Assembly: GCF_964204865.1 (NCBI RefSeq)
Contig: NC_135252.1
Coordinates: 4,774,001 to 4,838,000 of the forward strand
DNA from: Styela clava
Lineage: Eukaryota > Chordata > Ascidiacea > Stolidobranchia > Styelidae
Direction of reading: 5' to 3'
Length of the DNA stretch: 64,000 nucleotides
Of the stretch, positions 37,439-47,691 are shown piece after piece. The translations under genes and the position numbers were made by a program. The notes under the pieces were generated by a model. It was not told the origin of the DNA, ran no database searches, and worked only from the letters and a program-made list of their open reading frames with translations. Position 1 is the stretch's first letter. Every line of letters starts with the position of its first letter.

Positions 37439-39370
37439 GTTACCCTAGCAGACATCTCTCAGCAGACATCTCTCTCGTTTTTGAACGCGCCGATCACCGT
37501 TGCCAGAACTCAGATTTCAATTGAGCGATGCGAGAGTTTACGGAAATGGCATCGATGCAAAATCATCCGATGCTTTATGCGTTGCCAGATTAATCATAAA
37601 AACTGTGAATAATTGCCAAAAAATCACAGTTCTCCCCAAAATATAAGCGTCTCACAAATAAATCCGCTTAGTATAAGAAAGATAAGTATAAGTGCTTATA
37701 ATAGGAAGTAAACACAACGCGTTTAACAAAGATTGTATAGGTGGAAGAGATACCCATTATCGTTTAAACCTGTCCCAGTCGTCAATTTTTAATAAAATTG
37801 GTAAAAAGACCTATTTTACCCCCAAAAAGAGGTGTCTTGCAGTCATTGCCCTCTCCATTTATAAATAAACAGCAGTGGTACATTTTATAAAGTGTTTATA
37901 CAACGAGTTTCAAAAAGTTTGTATGGGGGAAGATATTTTTATTCTCGTTTAAACATGACCCGCTTGTCAATTTATGATAGAAATGGCAAAAAGACCTCTT
38001 TTGCTCCAAAAAATGAGTGTCTTGCAATTACGGTCCCCACATTCACAAAAGACCAGTAGTAGTACATATAATAAAGTGTTAATACAGCGAGTTTGAAAAA
38101 GTTTGTATGGGGGGAAGATATTTTTATAATCGCTTAAACATGGCCCCATAGTCAATTTTTGATAGAAATGGCAAAAAGACCTATTTTGCCCCCAAAAATG
38201 AGTGTCTTGCAATAACGGGCCCTTCATTTACACAAGACCAGTAGTAGTACATATAATAAAGTGTTAATAAAGCGAGTTTGAAAAAGTTTGTATGGGGGGA
38301 AAATATTTTTATAATGGCTTAAACATGGCCCGATAATCACTTTTTGATAGAAATGGCAAAAAGACCTATTTTGCCCCAAAAAATGAGTGTCTTGCAGTTA
38401 TGGGCCCCTCATTTACACAAGACCAGCAGTAGTACATATAATATAGTGTTAATACAGCGAGTTTGAAAAAGTTTGTATGGGGGAAGATATTTTTATAATC
38501 GCTTAAAACATGGCCCGATAGTCAATTTTTGATAAAAAATTGCAAAAAGACCTAGTTTTCCCCAAATAATGAGTGTCTTGAAATTACGGGCCCCTCATTT
38601 ACACAAGACCAGTAGTAGTACATATGATAAAGTGTTATTACAGCGAGTTTGAAAAAGTTTGTATGGGGGAAAAATATTTTTATAATGGCCCAAACATAAC
38701 CCGATAATCAATTTTTGAAATGGCAAAAAGACCTATTTTGCCCCCAAAAATGAGTGTCTTGCAGTTATGGGCCCCACATTTACACAGAACCAGAAGTAGT
38801 ACATATACCAAAGTGTTTATACAGCGAGTTTGAAAAAGTTTGTATGGGGAGAAGATATTTTTATTATCGCATAAACATGGCCCGATAGTCAATTTATGAG
38901 AAAAATGGCAAAAAGACCTCTTTTGCCCCAAAAAATGAGTGTCTTGCAGTTATGGGCCCCACATTTACAATAGACCAGTAGTAGTACATATAATAAAGTG
39001 TTGATAAAGCGAGTTTGAAGAAGTTTGTATGGGGGGAAGATATTTTTATAATCGCTTAAACATGGCCGATAGTCAATTTTTGATAAAAAATGGCAAAAAG
39101 ACCAAGTTTTCCCCAAAAAATGAGTGTCTTGCAATCACGGGCCCCTCATTTACACAAGACCAGTAGTAGTACATATAATAAAGTGTTAATAAAGCGAGTT
39201 TGAAAAAGTTTGTATGGGGGGAAAATATTTTTATAATGGCCCAAACATGGCCCGATAATCAATTTTTGATAGAAATGGCAAAAAGACCTATTTTGCCCCA
39301 AAAAATGAGTGTCTTGCAATTATGGGCCCCACATCTACAAAATACCAGTAATAGTACATATATTAACCGT
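37439..39370 (+). repeat. Left subterminal tandem array, about 185-bp units
   Basis: The word GTTTGTATGGGG recurs at about 37917, 38100, 38287, 38477, 38657, 38840, 39021 and 39207, giving some eight units of 181-190 bp. Each unit also has GGCAAAAAGACCT, ATGAGTGTCTTGCA and a GTAGTAGTACATAT-type word. The outermost 300 bp (37439-37750) are single-copy but also inverted on the right (45640-46020). Open frames of about 80 codons in the units are repeat artefacts. Confidence 0.92.
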
Positions 39371-39433
39371 ACATATAACCGTAAGAACAATTTTCATACT
39401 TTTATAGCTCTCATCGCTCATCGTCCATCTTAT

Positions 39434-39627
39434 GCGGTGACCGTACATTTGAACCCATGTACATTTGAACCCATGTGTATATCCGCGGGTTCAATCAATA
39501 TGCGGGTGCTAAAACCCATGGGTTAGGTTAGTATGAGTACAAATGTCCGTAAAACCGAAAAAATTTCCATAGGTGCAATGGCATGCAGGTGCAATTGTCG
39601 TGGGTTCAAATGTACGTGTGTTCAAAT
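39434..39627. mobile_element. Small palindromic insertion before the first transposon gene
   Basis: Left CCGTACATTTGAACCCATG, repeated once as GTACATTTGAACCCATG, and right CGTGGGTTCAAATGTACGTG then TTCAAATGTAATGG are inverted. Absent from the right arm. It lies 20 bp before the first open frame, where a promoter would be expected. Confidence 0.55.
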
Positions 39628-39643
39628 GTAATGGAACCATCTT

Positions 39644-40338
39644 ATGCTGATGTGCTTTCGCATGGACGTAAAGCGCGTGCACCAGATACAGTTGTCAGGT
39701 CTCTATCGGATGTCCCTTCCCCCCACCTCTATCCTTCAGAGTTCTTGCCTTACATCTCTAAAGACTTCACCCCCATCCGCACAGTCTTTTAGTCCATCTT
39801 ATACTGATGTGCTTCTGCGTGGACTAAAAGGACGTGCTACAGCCACAATTGCCAGACCATTGTCGCCTGTTTCTATTCCCATCCTTCGGAGTTCTTGCCT
39901 TCTTTCTAATCCTTCTCCCCCATCCGCACTGACTTTTAGTCCATCTTATGCTGATGTGCTTCTGCGTGGACTAAAAGGACGTGCTACAGCCACAATTGCC
40001 AGACCATTGTCGCCTGTTTCTATTCCCATCCTTCGGAGTTCTTGCCTTCTTTCTAATCCTTCTCCCCCATCCGCACTGACTTTTAGTCCATCTTATGCTG
40101 ATGTGCTCCTGCGTGGACTAAAAGGGCGTGCTACAGACACGATTGCGAGATCATTGTCGTCTGTTTCTATTCCCATTCTCCAGAGCCTTTGCCTTACTGC
40201 TAATCCTTCGCCTCCACCCGCACATACTTTAATTTAAGTCCATCTTATGCTGATGTGCTTCTTCGTGGACTAAAAGGGCGTGCTACAGACACGATTGCGA
40301 GATCATTGTCTCCTGTTTCTTTGCCCGCACATACTTTG
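39644..40338 (+). pseudogene. Transposon ORF A, N-terminal 49-residue repeats
   Basis: A 147-bp unit starting AGTCCATCTTATGCTGATGT is tandemly repeated at 39791, 39938, 40085 and, partial, 40237, with a diverged first copy at 39645. Each codes SYADVLLRGLKGRA, then a Pro/Ser/Thr-rich stretch. Units 39791 and 39938 are almost identical at DNA level. The spacing before the last unit is 152 instead of 147, which shifts the frame and ends the first open stretch at 40237, while the sequence goes on in another frame from 40255. Function unknown. The low-complexity repeats would be disordered. Confidence 0.7.
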
Positions 40339-41733
40339 ACTCCATGCAATGGTGATGTGCCTTCGCGTGGGCTTGAAGACAGTGTGCCACATAAAGTCTT
40401 GGTACCTGTGCAGTCTCACAATAGTGTGTCACATGCAACTCGTACCGACGCTAACTCTTCACAGAACATTGCAATGTCATCTTTTCGCCGTCGATCTTTT
40501 CGACAAAATACAGAGTTTCCGACTTCTGCCCTGCCTAGTTACCCGATTTGCACTGTTCTTTCCAAATCTATTTCTGACAAAGTATCATTGCATAGTGATA
40601 AACCAACAAATATTGAATGTCTTAATTTTAATCGGCCAAGTCAGGCCATTACAGATTTTAGTCGTCTTGAATACTCACTCTTAGCATGCAAGCAGTCGGG
40701 AGGTGTGTTCTGTTGCTCTGAAATTTCGATTAAGTCATTTATTTCGGGAATTGACGGACTGGGTTCATTCAATCCAGATTGTGGCAACGACTGGGTCAGA
40801 TTAGCAAATGTAATTTGGAAAAAGAAGTTTGCAAAAAGTGCTTTGAAAAATGCCATCCGAAAATTAAAAAAATTTTGGAACAAAAATGCAGCAAAAAGTA
40901 AAAGTCAAAGTTTAGTATTTTCGGTTCAACCCTCAGAGGCAGTAGAAACGCTTCCGTCTACTGACGGAACAATTGATATTTTCGACCATCCTGAAGTACC
41001 GGCATTCAGCGACACCATGTCGGATGACAATTTGCCCAATTTATACTCTCATTTGGAAAACGAAAAAGACAGTGAAATTTACGAAAAAGAACGTAAACAA
41101 TTTGGCGATTCACCAAAACAATCTAAGCGTAAAAATTTGATTTTAAAAAGTAACACACCGACTGACCGCAGCAGGGCATGTAAATTATCTAACGCAATAA
41201 CCAGCGAGGAAGATTTAAAAGAGGTTAGTCAAAATTTAAATATATTTTTCAATTCGAACAAAACTGATCAACCTCCAGGTCCAGTGCAAGCGTCTGTCGT
41301 GATGGAATGCGGAAATCCGCAAAGTAAAGCTAAGTTTCGAATGGATGAAAAAATTTGGAGTAACCTTTTTAAATGCGTTATTGGGGGGCGAATAAAAAAT
41401 CCGGACTGGGTCGATGTCATTAGAAATGCTATTAAAAAAAGTGACCCATACTGTTCGTATGCATTTAGATGGCATACTGTAAATTCGGGAGACTTTTCTG
41501 AACGCGTTTTCGCTTGCAGTGGACATTGTGGCTTCTCGGGCTGCAGTCGTAAAATATCTGTAATAACCTTAGAGAGGACCCTCGCATGTTCCATGTTAGG
41601 TATACGGGAAATAGGTATCACGTTGGTATTAAATCAATCCAACTTAAGGGTAAACGGCGGGAGGCGGGTGCCCTCTCCTCCGATGTTTTTCATTCTGGTA
41701 ATAGGGACGATGCTCCGTCACAGGCGGTGTTAA
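40255..41733 (+). pseudogene. Transposon ORF A, main part with Cys-rich module
   Basis: Open for 492 codons. The N-terminus is the last SYADVLLRG-type repeat, the middle is charged (KKFWNKNAAKSKSQ, EKERKQFGDS), and near residues 415-430 is FACSGHCGFSGCSRKI, a CX3C-X4-C pattern that may bind zinc as DNA-binding fingers of transposases do. After about codon 440 (near 41575) the text stops looking like the family, and the continuation (MFHVRYTGNRYHVG, then KRREAG) is in the frame of 41586-42446. A single-base shift near 41575 therefore probably separates the finger from the transposase core. Confidence 0.7.
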
Positions 41734-42446
41734 ATAAGGCGCGATATGAGGCTAGATTGGTAAATGTCCCAGATTTCGATGATCAATGGAATTCGCTTGA
41801 CTGTTTGAGAAAATTTCAGGCCAGAAAATGCAACAATAAATTAATTCGTGGAACCTTGCAGCAAATTTCACGAGTTCCTCCAGGTATTATGTTGTGGTCG
41901 GAACAGTCTGTAAGAATATTCATCCAAAATGCTCAAATTGACATAATTTATATTTACGCTACTGGTGGGGTACTGCCTTCTGGTGCCCAAAGCCCATATT
42001 ACATTTACGAAATAGTTACTCGCCATCCCCAAAAGGACAAATCCCCATTTGCTGTTGCAACGTTTGTTACGAATCGGCACAACATTGCAAATATTTCGAA
42101 CTTTTTGTCACAATTCCGTTCTGATGTTTCCAAATTGACCAAACGATTTCCCGCAAAAGTTTTTATATGTGATGGTAGTATGGCCCTCATTAAGTCGATA
42201 ATTCAGGTAAACATGCGCGAAAGTTTAGAGGCCTACATATCACGCTGTTATTCGGTCATTCAAGGCAGTGCAAATTTGGATATGCTTTCCCGACCCTTTC
42301 TTCACCTATGCACCAGCCATACCATGAAATATTTTGAGCAATTGGCGTGTAGGGTTCCAAAAGTAAAGCGGGAATTCATGCATATATTTGGGTTGCTTGT
42401 TTGCTGCGAGGAAATTAAAAATTTTGTAAAATTATTTATCATTTGA
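41586..42446 (+). pseudogene. DDE-type transposase core, first catalytic Asp replaced
   Basis: 286 codons. Residues 100-130 (PPGIMLWSEQSV, IIYIYATGG) match the block that in related transposases, as I remember them, reads xLDATG. The Asp position is Tyr124 (TAC, 41955-41957). The second Asp is Asp196 in FICDGSMALIKSI, and the Cys/His pair is Cys242/His245 in HLCTSHTMK, as in MULE and KDZ transposases. The frame ends at TGA 42444-42446 after LVCCEEIKNFVKLF. Plausible continuation is found first in a third frame (NIIDIPEFESC) and then in that of 42443-43213. With one catalytic residue lost and shifts on both sides this copy should be inactive. Confidence 0.7.
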
Positions 42447-43213
42447 CAATATTATTGATATCCCTGAATTCGAATCTTGTTGATAATAGCTGGTCGTACT
42501 TGAAAAAGCGTATCGAAAAACAAAATATTCCACCTCCACCCGAATGTGCTTTCGATCATGAAGCATCGGGTGAACTTTTACCAGATGCAGACTGGAGTGA
42601 GAGTAATCCTTTTACCGAATTACTATATCTGGATATTGCTAGAGCTACAAAAATTGCTACTGACGCGGTTTTTTGTGGTTCTAACTCTTTTTATTGTCCG
42701 GAAGTAATGACTAAATTTAAAACGTTTCATGTACCCAAAATTTGTCTATGGGGCACTTTGCTAGTAGGTGATTTAGGCAGGTTTGGTACAACAATAGGCT
42801 ATGAAAAGTATAAGCAATTTTACGCAAAATCATCGGTCTCTAACAAACAGAACTTAGCAAAAGATAATCGAACACAGGGAATCATGGAGAAAAGTCAACA
42901 GGAGCTAAAGCGTACTCGTTTCAACAACAGGCGGTTTAAACGTCTTGACGAGATCGCTGTAGTGTATGATCAACTTCATGATTCCCTAATTAGGGAATAT
43001 CAGGATAATTTGATTGCTCGTCCCAAAAAAAGGAAAGTCGATAACAGAGACCAAATTGACCAAGAAATTGAGAAATGGGGTAAAAGATGTAGAAATATGG
43101 GTAATGATAAATCGAAAGGTATATATTTACAGCCACCGTCTAGACCTCTGAAAGCTTCTTGCCCAATAGAATTGCTTGATAATGATGTATTGGAAACGGA
43201 AATAATATGTTAG
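42443..43213 (+). pseudogene. Transposase C-terminal part with basic nuclear-localisation-like motif
   Basis: No ATG start: the open stretch begins mid-frame (TTG at 42443), so it is a continuation of the transposase, not a separate gene. Residues read LVDNSWSYLKKRIEK, later FHVPKICLWGTLLVGDLGRFG, a Lys/Arg-rich helix (about residues 150-175) and RPKKRKVDN, which resembles a classical monopartite nuclear localisation signal. It ends at TAG 43211-43213. The next open frame (43229) is in the same frame 15 bases on, so one mutation would separate or join them. Confidence 0.65.
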
Positions 43214-43228
43214 CGGTCTTCTCAGTCA

Positions 43229-44032
43229 ATGGCATTGCGATTTAGATCACCCAAAATTGATTTTCGAAACTTGGTACATATGTCCATCGTTGACTTTGAA
43301 ATATTGAGCTCCAATACCAATTTCCGAAGGAATTGGTTCACATCGGACATTATAAATACCGCATCGCTAATTTTGTCATCGCAGTACCCGAATGCTGACG
43401 GCCTTCAAAGCACGACACTTTATACCACAATATCTGGCCCAAAGGTCTACGCTCCTTTCAAAAAATTTATTCAAATTTTGTTCGTGCATGATAATCACTG
43501 GGTAGCTGCGTCAAACATATTTTCTTTCAATCAGAATACCATTCAAATCTATGATAGTTCGTACTTGAAATACACAGAAAATGACAAATATGCTATTTCG
43601 CTTCTCATGCGGCCAACATTAGGAACAAACAAACTACAGATTGAATTTCCTCCCGTCCAGCAACAAACGTTAGGTGCATCATGCGGACCATTTGCAATAA
43701 GTTTTTGCATAGCTTTATGCGAAAGAATTAGACCAGAGGATATAGTTTTCCATGAGATAAATCTGCGAAAAAAGATTTATGATGGCATAAGTTCTAAACG
43801 ATTGTCACCAAATTTTAATATCGACCGAAACCACAATAAAACCAATACGAAATTTATGGATATTCAGATATTTTGTAACTGCCGACTGCCCTACATACAA
43901 AATCAGACTATGATAGAATGCACTTCATGTTTGGAATGGTACCACCCGGAATGTTGCAATACTCCTGTGCCAACTGAGGCACTGGAAGATTGCAAAATTG
44001 AATGGCATTGCGAGAAGTGCAATCGATGCTAA
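43229..44032 (+). CDS. Ulp1-like C48 cysteine protease with C-terminal PHD finger
   Basis: 267 codons, unbroken. The catalytic triad is readable: His90 in HDNHWVAA, Asp109 in IQIYDSSY and Cys152 in GASCGPFAISF, with Gln144-146 just before it as the oxyanion Gln. This is the order of C48 (Ulp1/SENP) proteases, which in cells remove SUMO or related modifiers. A PHD-type zinc finger follows at 216-264: C216, C218, C231, C234, H239, C242, then W259, C261 and C264, a histone-tail reader fold in known proteins. In transposons such proteases are known but their role is unclear; they may act on host SUMO or process the transposase. All key residues are intact although the transposase next to it is broken. 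It may be the C-terminal part of one long protein (see 42443-43213). Confidence 0.82.
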   Translation: MALRFRSPKIDFRNLVHMSIVDFEILSSNTNFRRNWFTSDIINTASLILSSQYPNADGLQSTTLYTTISGPKVYAPFKKFIQILFVHDNHWVAASNIFSFNQNTIQIYDSSYLKYTENDKYAISLLMRPTLGTNKLQIEFPPVQQQTLGASCGPFAISFCIALCERIRPEDIVFHEINLRKKIYDGISSKRLSPNFNIDRNHNKTNTKFMDIQIFCNCRLPYIQNQTMIECTSCLEWYHPECCNTPVPTEALEDCKIEWHCEKCNRC

Positions 44033-44309
44033 ATTTTTTCGTTATATATTCACCATTTGCCTAACTCCAATTATTTTTCAGATCCATCGGCTTCATGGAC
44101 ACACAAATGATCAGTCTATTTTACCTTTTGCAGTATATGCCAAAGTTAAGGGTTTTCTCTCTCTATCGATCGTCGCCAGTTTTGAGATGAAAACCACCAC
44201 GATAGTTGGCACCTTGACGTGGTGTGGTGGCTTACTACTAAGACCACTAATTATCCAATGCAATAAGTGTGTCTTCTACCCCAAGTGTAAATGGGGGACC
44301 CTGATTATA

Positions 44310-46020
44310 AGACATTTTTTTTAGGGGCGAACTATGTCATTTTGCTATTTCTATCATAAATTGACTAGTGGGCCATGTTTAAGCGATTATAAAAATATCT
44401 TCCCCCCATACAAACCTTTAAAACTCGCTGTATAAACACTTTATTATACGTACTACTGCTGGTCTTGTGTAAATGTGGGGCCCGTAATTTTTTGAAGCAA
44501 AAAAGATCTTTTTACTAAAATATCTTCCCCCCATACAACATTTTTCAAACTCGCTGTATAAACACTTTATTATATGTACTACAGCTGGTCTTGTGTAAAT
44601 GTGGGGCCCGTAATTGCAAGACACTCATTTTTTGAAGCAAAAAAGAGCTTTTTACTATTTCCATCATTAATTGGGCCTTTTTTAAGCGATTATAAAAATA
44701 TCTTCCCCCCATACAAACTTTTTCAAACTCGCTGTATTAACACCTTATTTTATGTACTACTACTGGTCTTTTGTAAATGTGGGGACCGTAATTGCAAGAC
44801 ACTCATTTTTTGGAGCAAAAGAGGTCTTTTTGCCATTTCTATCATAAATTGACTAACGGGCCATGTTTAAGCGATTATCAAAATATCTTCCCCCCATACA
44901 AACTTTTTCAAACTCGCTGTATTAACACTTTATTATATGTACTACTGCTGGTCTTGTGTAAATGAGGGGCCCATACCTGCAAGACACTCATTTTTCGGGG
45001 CAAAATAGGTCTTTTTGCCATTTCTATCAAAAAGTGATTATCGGGCCATGTTTAAGCCAATATAAAAATATTTTCCCCCCATACAAACTTTTTCAAACTC
45101 GCTGTATTAACACTTTATTATATGTACTACTACTGGTCTTGTGTAAATGAGAGGCCCGTAATTGCAAGACACTCATTTTTGGGGGCAAAATAGGTCTTTT
45201 TGCCATTTCTATCAAAAATTGACTATGGGGCCATGTTTAAGCGATTATAAAAATATCCTCCCCCCATACAAACTTTTTCAAACTTGCTGTATTAACACTT
45301 TATTATATGTACTAATACTGGTCTCTTGTAAATGTGGGGACCGTAATTGCAAGACACTCATTTTTTGGAGCAAAGAGGTCTTTTTGCCATTTCTATCATA
45401 AATTGTCAAGCGGGTCATGTTTAAACGAGAATAAAAATATCTTCCCCCATACAAACTTTTTGAAACTCGTTGTATAAACACTTTATTAAATGTACTACTG
45501 CTGTTTATGTATAAATGGAAAGGTTCATGATTGTAAGACGCATCTTTTTGGGGACAAAATAGGTCTTTTTACCAATTTTATCAAAAATTGACGACTGGGA
45601 CCGGTTTAAACGATAATAAGTATCTCTTCCACCTATCCAATCTTTGTCAAACTCGTTGTGTTTACTTCCCTTTATAAGCACTTATACTTATCTTTCTTAT
45701 ACTAAGCGGATATATTTGTGAGACACTTATATTTTGGGGAGAACTGTGACTTTTTGGCAATTATTCACAGTTTTTATGATTAATCTGGCAACGCATGATT
45801 TTGCATCGATGCCTTTTTCGTAAACTCTCGCATCGCTCAATTGAAATCAGAGTTCTGGCAACAGTGATCGGCGCGTTCAAAAACGAGAGATCTGGCAACG
45901 CATAAAGCATCAGCTGATTTTGCATCGATGCATTTTTTGTAAACTCTCGCATCGCTCAATTGAAATCTGAGTTCTGGCAACAGTGATCGGCGCGTTCAAA
46001 AACGAGAGAGATGTCTGCTA
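44310..46020 (-). repeat. Right subterminal tandem array, inverted relative to the left array
   Basis: Seven or so units with CCCCCCATACAAACTTTTTC, TGCAAGACACTCATTTTT and AGGTCTTTTTGCCATTTC, the complements of the left units. The outer part (45640-46020) contains a further direct duplication of about 120 bp (CGCATCGCTCAATTGAAATC at 45830 and 45949) that the left side has once. Confidence 0.92.
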
Positions 46021-46660
46021 GGGTAACTTCGGTCCCTTGTCCCTCCATGTTCGCTATCAAGATTAACAGTTAATTAAGATGTTTGAACAATCTAACAAAA
46101 ACTCCTTGGAGGAAGGGTCGACTAAGTTACGGAATATTTTCGGATTCGGTTAAAAATGTAGTCCATTATTAAACCACTGCTTTTTTTGTAGATTTTCACT
46201 TAGTGGACACTTAGCAAGTACGGCAGGTAATTTATAAAAAAAAAATTTAAATTAATAACAAATCAGTACAAGTCAGCCCGGGTATTCAAACATGTGATGA
46301 TTGACGTGAGAAAAAAATTTGAAGTCACGTTTAGGATATTACATTGAACAACAATGGAAAAGGTACATTGGAATCAGTCAAGCTTCAAATGCTAATGGCA
46401 TTAATGAAAAGAATATGCGACATGAAGACTGAAGTTTCCATCTGAGACATTGGAAGACGCTAAAACCTTAGACTTGATAGTGTGGAAAGCTTTCTCACAA
46501 TGCAGTAATAATGGGACATATATTTATAATATCATTATACAGGCTTTAAGTTGAACTATATGTTTAATTAAAATACCTATCTTTGCTAATAAATGCTGAA
46601 AACCATTTATTTCAATCTGCTGAGTGATTAGGGTCAGAAATTTGCTGTAGGGACCATCAC

Positions 46661-47144
46661 CAGGGCTGGATTTACCAATAGGCTAGGCAGGCTGAAACCT
46701 AAAGCCTCGAAATTCGGTTTCGAAGTTTGTAAATCTTTTGAAAACTTGACAAGTTTAAACCCTACGAAAAGTATATATATATAAATTAGGCTTTTCAGAA
46801 TAGAAAATTCTGTACACAACTGGTTTCAACCACATTGTAAACAGCCATTATTGCGTCGTTTGCATCATAATAAGGGAAATTATTATTATGCGCATTCTGC
46901 TGGAAGTTTCTATGTTAAAGTATGGCTGTAGCGGTTGTTTGATCAAAGAAATTGAAAGCAAAACTGACTACCTCAAGTAATTTTTTATCCTTTTAATTAA
47001 AAATTCGCACCCATGAATGGAGAGAATGAAAAGTTTAATTCACTCATATTTTAAAATTTTAAGCAATGACATGTGATGTTGTTTAGAGAGAAATTCTGAG
47101 CTCAAAAATATGAAGGGGGTTCTCATGGTCTAAATCCAGCCCTG
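46661..47144. mobile_element. hAT-like MITE nested in the right arm of the transposon
   Basis: CAGGGCTGGATTTA and TAAATCCAGCCCTG ends, 484 bp. Flanks ACCATCAC and AACATCAC agree in 7 of 8 positions, as an aged target duplication. Absent from the left arm, so it arrived after the arms formed. Confidence 0.8.
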
Positions 47145-47354
47145 AACATCACCAATTTTGTGATAGGTAGGTACATGATGTCAACATATGAACTGAGTTA
47201 GGCCATTGGATTTTGAAAGGTGTACCAGAAATGTACATAGTTACATGAAATTCATGAAATATATATCATCCAATAAAAACCAAAATAGGTCTTTCGTTGA
47301 ACGCCAGTTGTGGTCCCGGTACCGGTATTCCAGTATTCTGTCATCCCAAGCAGT

Positions 47355-47691
47355 TGGAGCGCATATCCCACAGAGCACGGCGCGTTGGCAGAATCTCATG
47401 GTCTAGTGAGAATGACGTCATCGGAAACACCGCGCTCATTAAAATTTCAATGAACGATTATCAAAAATCTTGACCATGTTTATCATGATAAAAATATCAA
47501 AAAAGATGTAAAAAATATTCTATTCTCAAAACTGCTCGCGTATACAATGAAAGATATCTAGAAAATTTTAAAAAATGCAAATTTCTGCTCTGATGATCAC
47601 ATTCCCCATAAGAGCTAATGTTGAAATTGTTTTTTTTACATCACTTTTCTTTTTGCGCGTAGGATGGGTTTTTAATGAATAAGGTCTATTG
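47355..47691 (-). repeat. Right terminal inverted repeat of the 11.1-kb transposon
   Basis: Inverse of 36580-36922. Similarity breaks off abruptly after GTCTATTG. Confidence 0.9.

Larger units (their letters stand above)
36580..47691 (+). mobile_element. 11.1-kb fold-back DNA transposon with Ulp1/PHD and DDE-type genes
   Basis: Begins CAATAGACTTTATTCATT and ends with the inverse AATGAATAAGGTCTATTG. Order: terminal inverted repeat (36580-36922), unique spacer, left array of about 185-bp tandem repeats, genes on the plus strand (39644-44032), right array in opposite orientation, spacer with a nested MITE, right terminal repeat (47355-47691). The gene set (Cys-rich module, DDE-like transposase, Ulp1-like C48 protease, PHD finger) resembles protease-bearing MULE or KDZ-type transposons. 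The superfamily is not settled by eye. Several frameshifts show the copy is no longer autonomous. No target duplication could be identified at the visible ends. Confidence 0.85.

Noticed and set aside
37967-39134. Series of about 85-codon frames in the left array (and mirrored at 44574-45401)
   Set aside because: They repeat with the 185-bp unit, are broken in several units and have no domain; treated as repeat artefacts.
40641-41621. Minus-strand open frames opposite the transposon genes
   Set aside because: They mirror the plus-strand coding frames and show no domain of their own.
36580-47691. Polinton/Maverick identity for the 11.1-kb element
   Set aside because: Long inverted ends and an Ulp1-like protease would fit, but there is no DNA polymerase B, packaging ATPase, capsid or retroviral-type integrase.
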